The notes under the pieces were generated by a model, which had not been told where the DNA came from, searched no databases, and worked only from the letters and a program-made list of their open reading frames with translations. A stretch of DNA of 64,000 nt from Helicostylum pulchrum (lineage: Eukaryota > Mucoromycota > Mucoromycetes > Mucorales > Mucoraceae), in NCBI GenBank assembly GCA_025677825.1, contig JAIXMO010000006.1:826426-890425 (forward strand), in the 5' to 3' direction. Shown in pieces: positions 59,003-64,000 of this stretch; position 1 is the stretch's first letter, and every line of letters starts with the position of its first letter. A program made the translations under genes and the position numbers.

Positions 59003-59199
59003 GCAACTTTGGCGAAGTGCAAGACTGGTGTAGTTTTGAGGAGGAGTACGAGTCCAGTATTTATAACAAGTTTGCTACAGAAGGAATGTTACTGGAGGAG
59101 ATGTTAGCATCGTTAATAAGAAATGAGATCGTACGAGCGTGTGAGAGAGGGGCAAGCGAAGATTGGTTGGATATTTGTCGGAGGGAAGAGAAAACCTGA
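59003..59199 (+). other. Orphan coding-like segment, possible terminal exon
   Basis: After an AAAAAAAG at 58996-59003 the frame NFGEVQDWCSFEEEYESS, IYNKFATEGMLLEEMLASL, IRNEIVRACERGASEDWLDI, CRREEKT is open to a TGA at 59197-59199. Composition is acidic and helical, clearly unlike the nearby noise, but there is no ATG and no upstream exon I can join. It may be a relic or the last exon of a missing gene. Not recognised. Confidence 0.3.
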
Positions 59200-59998
59200 A
59201 CATGTACTAGTTTTGAAGAAACAAGTAATCGAATGTTCACGTTCTGGTCACACACACGTGTCTATTTAGCAGTTACATATTCAAGAACTTGGTTGTAATA
59301 TTACATTTAATTTGCAAGAATATTTACAGTGCAAGGATTTTTTTCAGAGTAAATTCATCGAACAAAGTGAAAGTTATGCAGAACCATAATTCAAAAGTGT
59401 CTTTGTCTTTTACACCAATAGGAATATGTTACACACAGCAAATAGCATATTTTTTTGTTGTATACGAGTGTGTGAAAAAAAATTTGTAGTATAATATATC
59501 ATGATTTATCCCTTTTTTTAGCAGCGAGTAAGTCAACCTTTGTCTTTCGCTGTGAATTCATATATAAATATTTTTTATGTGTGCATCTTTCAAAACGAAT
59601 CCTGTATCTACATGTAGAAACTATGCATTACACTATGTTTAGAATCAATTTCTAAAAATCTGACCACAGTGAGCATGCTGAATATCATTTACATTGCAAG
59701 AATATTACGGTAACCGAGATAGTTGAGAAAGGCGGACAAACCTGATTCCTTCTTTTGAAAAAAAGAACACCTGCTCTTCATAAATATATCAAGCAAACAA
59801 ACAGTTATCAAGGAGCCTTGAGAGCGAAAGTTTAGAAACGACTGCAGTACTTATATTTTAGGAAATCAGTCTGCTTCTAATATACAAAAGTTCCCATAAC
59901 CAATTTTTTATTTAACGGAGAGATCTGTTATCTGAGTTCAATTCAAAAAGAAGAAGTGTTGTTACTACATCTTTTTTTTTTCTTTTCTTTTTTACAGA
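59200..59998. other. Non-coding stretch
   Basis: About 800 nt between two coding-like segments. AT-rich with no protein-like frame; it is much longer than any intron in this window, so I do not join the segments. Confidence 0.35.
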
Positions 59999-60125
59999 AA
60001 AAGCTGCAGATGCTCAAAGGATATCATCCCAACGGCCAGAAAGCTTTTTTGAGAAGGAAGAAAGTGATCAATTTGTACTAGAAACCGTTGGACTCAAACA
60101 ATTATCCGCCAAAGTTATTGCTTAG
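59999..60125 (+). other. Orphan coding-like segment, possible terminal exon
   Basis: Following a T-rich tract and TTTTTTACAG, the frame KAADAQRISSQRPESFFEKE, ESDQFVLETVGLKQLSAKV ends IA-stop at 60123-60125. The acceptor-like start and protein-like residues suggest an exon, but its gene is not found. It lies about 215 nt before the kinase start and is in a different reading context. Confidence 0.3.
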
Positions 60126-60341
60126 ATGCAAGTAAAAAACTAGTAATTACCTATTTGAAACATACACAAAAATTCCCAAAAAATTATTAAACTTTATCCC
60201 AAAAAAGGCATATTTTGTAGCCCGATCCAATGGATTCTATCTTTGCATTGTTATCAAAAACCTTCTTTTTTTTTTTCATCTTTTTTACTTTTTCTTCTTT
60301 TTTCTTTTTTTAATTTTATTATTTATTACATTAGTGAATAA

Positions 60342-62561
60342 ATGTTGTTACAGTCCAAAAATGATGTCTCGCCGTTTTATAAAAATAAAGAATCGAGTGA
60401 TATACCCGTAATGAAACCTAGAAATAGAGTTGGTAAATATATTTTATCAAAGACTCTCGGTAGAGGTTCAATGGGTAAAGTGAAATTAGCAATTAATACA
60501 GAAACAAATAAAGATGTAAGGATAAAATAAAAAAGTAAAAAAAAAAGATCAGGTCATGAAATTTAAACTAACCTAACCTCTCGGTAGGTTGCTGTCAAAA
60601 TTGTGTCACGTACTGCTAATAGTAAAGCGAAAAAGACAACAGAAATCAGTCGAGAAATTAGAACCATACGAGAATCGAGTATGATGACCTTATTAGATCA
60701 TCCGTTTATTGCCAGCGTACAAGAAATGGTATTAATGGATGATTATTATTACCTCTTTATGGAATATGTTGATGGTGGACAATTATTAGATTATGTTATC
60801 TCTCATGGTAGATTAAAAGAAAAACAAGCGAGATTATTTTCAAGGCAAATTGCAAGTGCTCTAGGTAAGTAAACCTTATATAAACCGAAAAGAAAAAAAA
60901 ACAAAGTTTAAAATACTGAGTATCAAAAAAAAAATAAGATTATTGTCACCGTAACTCTATTGTCCACAGAGGTAAAATTATATTATGAAAATATGTATTA
61001 TTCTTCTTGTAAAACTAAATATACGAATAAAAAAAAAGATTTAAAGGTAGAAAATATATTGATTTCAAAGAGTGGAAATATCAAAATTATCGATTTCGGT
61101 CTATCCAACTTATTTTCACCAAGATCTCATTTATCAACATTTTGTGGTTCACTTTATTTCGCTGCACCTGAATTACTAAAAGGGAAATTATACACTGGTC
61201 CTGAAATTGATGTTTGGAGTTTTGGTGTTGTCACATATGTTTTAGTATGTGGTAAAGTACCATTTGATGACTCTACTGTAGGTGGTTTACATGGAAAAGT
61301 AAGAAATGGATTTGTCGATTACCCATCCCATCTTTCTTCAGGTACGTTATCGCACTTAAACATTACTTGCATTATTAACATAACACTTTATATATATATA
61401 GATCTCAAGGATATGTTACGTCGTATGTTAGTATCAGACCCTATCAGAAGAGCTTCCATGTCAGAAATTATAGTTCACCCGTGGATGATGAAAGGATTCA
61501 AATCTCCAGTTGAAAACTACGTACCAAAAAGAAAACCATTACAGTTACCTCTCGATATGAATGTTATACAAGGCATGCAAGGCTTTGAATTTGGTACCAC
61601 TGATCAAATCCTAAAAGAATTGCAAGATTTAATTTCTAACGAAGAATATCAAAAGGCTGCTAAAAATTTAGAGATATTGTCAAATTATACGTACGATAAG
61701 CATTCCAATTCTCGCTCACTATTTAAATCAAGGCCATTTCTCTCCGCTACGGATGATCCACAATCTATACCAGCTGCTTATCATCCTTTAATCTCTATTT
61801 ATCATCTCGTAAAAGAACGTATGGATAACGCTAAATTATTATCCACAAAATCTGTGAATCGATTATCTCCTCCTATTGGCTTCTCTTACACTGCCAACGG
61901 AAAATCAGATGTACATGATACTATAGAACAGCATTTTATTAATACTGAATTATCACCAAGATCTTCTTTGGAAGTAGAAACCATTTCAGCGTCAAAGTTA
62001 AATGTAGGTTCTTTGGGTAAAAAACTGAATAGACTGTTAAGAAGAAAAACTACCGTCACCCGCAAAAAAGATACCAGAGGTGATGCAAATTATCGTAATT
62101 CAGTACCTAATAATAGTCCAAAGAATACGTATTATCGAGAAAGTGATATCTCAACTACTAATAGTAAACCTACTGCTAGTTCTAATCAATTTGTGGGTCA
62201 TGCCCACCCTATCTATCTAAAAGGCTTATTTTCTGTCTTGACTACTTCAACGAAAAAGGCTTCCGACATTCGATATGAAATTATTCGTGTATTGATACAA
62301 AAAGCAGATATAGAGTATAGAGAAAATAATGATAGATTTGAATGTTGCATGTCAATTGATGCGCATACAGGAATAGATTTCTTTTCGGATAAAGAAGATG
62401 AAAGTACAAGAATGGACCCATTTGCCGTACGATTTGATATTTATATAGTTAAAATTCCATGGCTATTAGGTATTCGGGGTATACAATTTAGAAGAATAAG
62501 TGGTGATACATGGCAATATAAAAATACTTGTACTAGAATCTTACAAGATTTAAGACTGTAA
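60342..62561 (+). CDS. KIN1/MARK-type Ser/Thr protein kinase with KA1 domain
   Basis: Five exons, 60342-60515, 60588-60864, 60939-60971, 61039-61341 and 61402-62561; 648 residues. Kinase motifs are complete: LGRGSMGKVKLA glycine loop, VAVKIV lysine, CHRNSIVHRDLKVENILI, IDFGLSNLFSP, FCGSLYFAAPELL and WSFGVVTYVLVCGKVPFDD. The HRD-Asp codon is split over a 33-nt exon 3. The C-terminus (about 540-648; YEIIRVLIQKADIEYRENND, FDIYIVKIPWLLGIRGIQFR) is a kinase-associated-1 domain that binds acidic phospholipids. Kin1/2 and MARK kinases act in polarity, exocytosis and septation. No UBA domain is obvious after the catalytic domain. Confidence 0.93.
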
Positions 62562-62622
62562 AAATAAATAAAAAACTGACTTGTAAAAAATAAAAACCCT
62601 CCTTTGTCTTTCCACATATATC

Positions 62623-63688
62623 ATGAAGCGAGCCTCAGATAACTCAAGTGAAAGACCACAAAAAAAACATAACCATAGGCCTATTCATATTACAGTAGGT
62701 GCTGTAACTCCACCTGCATCACAATTAAACAATGAAAAACGTAAATTTGGAACTTCAAGCTATGGCAACTATCCAAGCTATTACACGTTCGTAATCAACA
62801 CTTTTTTTCTAAGCACATAAAAAAAGCAACCTTGTATTGACTTGTACATATATTTTAGAACTCGACATACACAAGGCGACGCGACAATAGATTACCGTAT
62901 CGATTTATTGGATGCAAGTATGTTTAATGGGAAAAGTGTATTAGATCTTGGTTGCAATTCAGGAAACATTACAATAGCACTTGCACAAAAATACAAACCG
63001 AGTTTTATCAAAGGAGTTGACATTGACGAGAATCTAATTCGAAAAGCAAATACCAACCTTCGGGTTGCTTATTCTTTACGTGATCCAAACACGAAAGAAC
63101 CTAAGCATATCGATCTTGCTTTACAATCTCATTACTTTCCTAAATGTCTATCAAATATGTATGGCCTTTTACCGATGGCTGTACCACCCACCTTTGAGCA
63201 TACAGAGTTTCCTTGGACTGTTGAGTTTGAGACTGTGGACTGGACTGAATATCCATATAATCCAAATGAACAACAATACGATACTATTTTAGCGTAATAT
63301 CTCTCTTTTTTTTTATATCTTGTTATTAATATTTTATCATTTATTTTAGACTAAGCCTTACAAAATGGATTCAGTTACATGGAGGAGACAAAGGTATCAA
63401 ATCATTCTTTAAAAAGGTACATGATTCTTTATCTCGTGGTGGATCATTTGTAGTGGAACCACAAGAATTGAAATATACTGGTGCCAAAAAGTTGAACCTG
63501 GATGTGGATAATTTCAAATTTCTTCCTGAACAATATAACGATTTCCTGATGAACAAACTAGGTTTTAAAAAGTGTCTCGATTTAGGTGCTCCAAAAGGTA
63601 CTTTTTATTTGTTTTTACATATATAATATATTTTCTAATTATTTTACTTTTAGGCTCTTCAACTTCTATTTTTATATACACAAAATAA
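62623..63688 (+). CDS. Bin3/MePCE-type RNA 5' methylphosphate capping methyltransferase
   Basis: Four exons, 62623-62786, 62859-63293, 63350-63597 and 63654-63688; 293 residues. The SAM-binding motif is VLDLGCNSGNITIALAQ (about 81-97), with GVDIDENLIRKAN after it. The Bin3-specific C-terminal part follows: LSLTKWIQLHGGDKGIKSFF, GGSFVVEPQELKY, and KLGFKKC. MePCE/Bin3 adds a gamma-methyl cap to RNA polymerase III transcripts (7SK, U6); in fission yeast the homologue Bmc1 belongs to telomerase. N-terminal Lys/Arg-rich residues are disordered. Exon 1 uses a GTTCGT donor, weaker than the usual GTAAG. It begins only 61 nt after the kinase stop. Confidence 0.93.
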
Positions 63689-64000
63689 CTCGTTTCATTT
63701 TTTAATAAAACTTATGCTGTCATTGATAGTCGCATATTATTAGTTTAAAATGACAGCACGCTCGATCATTCTGAATTTAAAATTGTTTTTTTTTAGAACC
63801 ATTGAGTTGATTAGACTATCTGTCCTTATTGGCTGTATACATAAAGCAATGATGAAATGCTACTACTTTAAATGTTTTACACGTCATATATGTCATTGAA
63901 AGATACTTGCCCAATTAAAAAAAAAGGCGAAGGGTTTTAAGACCCTTATATAAATCAAATGGTTGAAACCTTTTTTTTTTTTTTTTCCTTATACTAAAAA
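63689..64000. other. Intergenic region at the window end
   Basis: 312 nt, AT-rich, with TATATAAAT near 63950 and a T run at 63971-63986. It may be the promoter of a gene beyond the window. No gene seen. Confidence 0.4.

Overview
The window is nuclear DNA of an early-diverging filamentous fungus, most likely Mucorales/Mucoromycota. The evidence is an AT-rich background, very many short GT-AG introns (usually under 100 nt), long A and T homopolymers, and gene content typical of the group (FYVE-free DH-PH RhoGEF, PROPPIN, EGF-bearing ABCG, DGAT2, Hsp70-12-like, STN1). All exon joins below were made by hand from GT-AG sites and reading-phase continuity; the species call is an inference.

Layout. 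0-8.4 kb: 3' end of an unknown gene, a MUB1/SamB-like MYND protein (-), an Atg18-type PROPPIN (-), and a 15-exon RhoGEF (+). 8.4-10.2 kb: non-coding. 10.2-12.8 kb: Zn2Cys6 transcription factor (-). 12.8-17.2 kb: long non-coding stretch with one orphan coding-like segment. 17.2-18.9 kb: membrane protein of the apolipoprotein N-acyltransferase type (+). 19.4-21.1 kb: three-HMG-box protein (-). 21.7-22.3 kb: unrecognised spliced gene (-). 23.0-24.1 kb: FAHD1-like hydrolase (+); then tRNA-Glu. 25.6-26.7 kb: STN1-like OB-fold protein (+). 26.7-30.0 kb: ADP1-type ABCG transporter (-), divergent from a class II histone deacetylase (+, 30.1-33.0 kb). 33.2-35.4 kb: eIF3h and a C2H2 zinc-finger protein. 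36.2-39.9 kb: TAF1 (-).

40-50 kb is a repeat-rich accessory island: a Tc1/mariner-like transposase broken by two single-base frameshifts, two decayed copies of an unrecognised protein family, a broken ORF faintly like a serine recombinase, direct repeats, a fragment of a low-affinity iron permease, and a tRNA-Ala between arms of a long inverted repeat.

50.2-64 kb returns to dense genes: Hsp70-12-like ATPase (-), UFD1 (+), ER-type alpha/beta hydrolase (-), DGAT2 (+), a KIN1/MARK-type kinase (+) and a Bin3/MePCE-type RNA-capping methyltransferase (+). There are no operons; the genes are independent housekeeping or regulatory units, several in divergent pairs. Themes are chromatin and transcription (HDAC, TAF1, transcription factors), protein turnover (MUB1, UFD1, PROPPIN), lipid metabolism (DGAT2, hydrolase) and telomere/RNA-end biology (STN1, Bin3).
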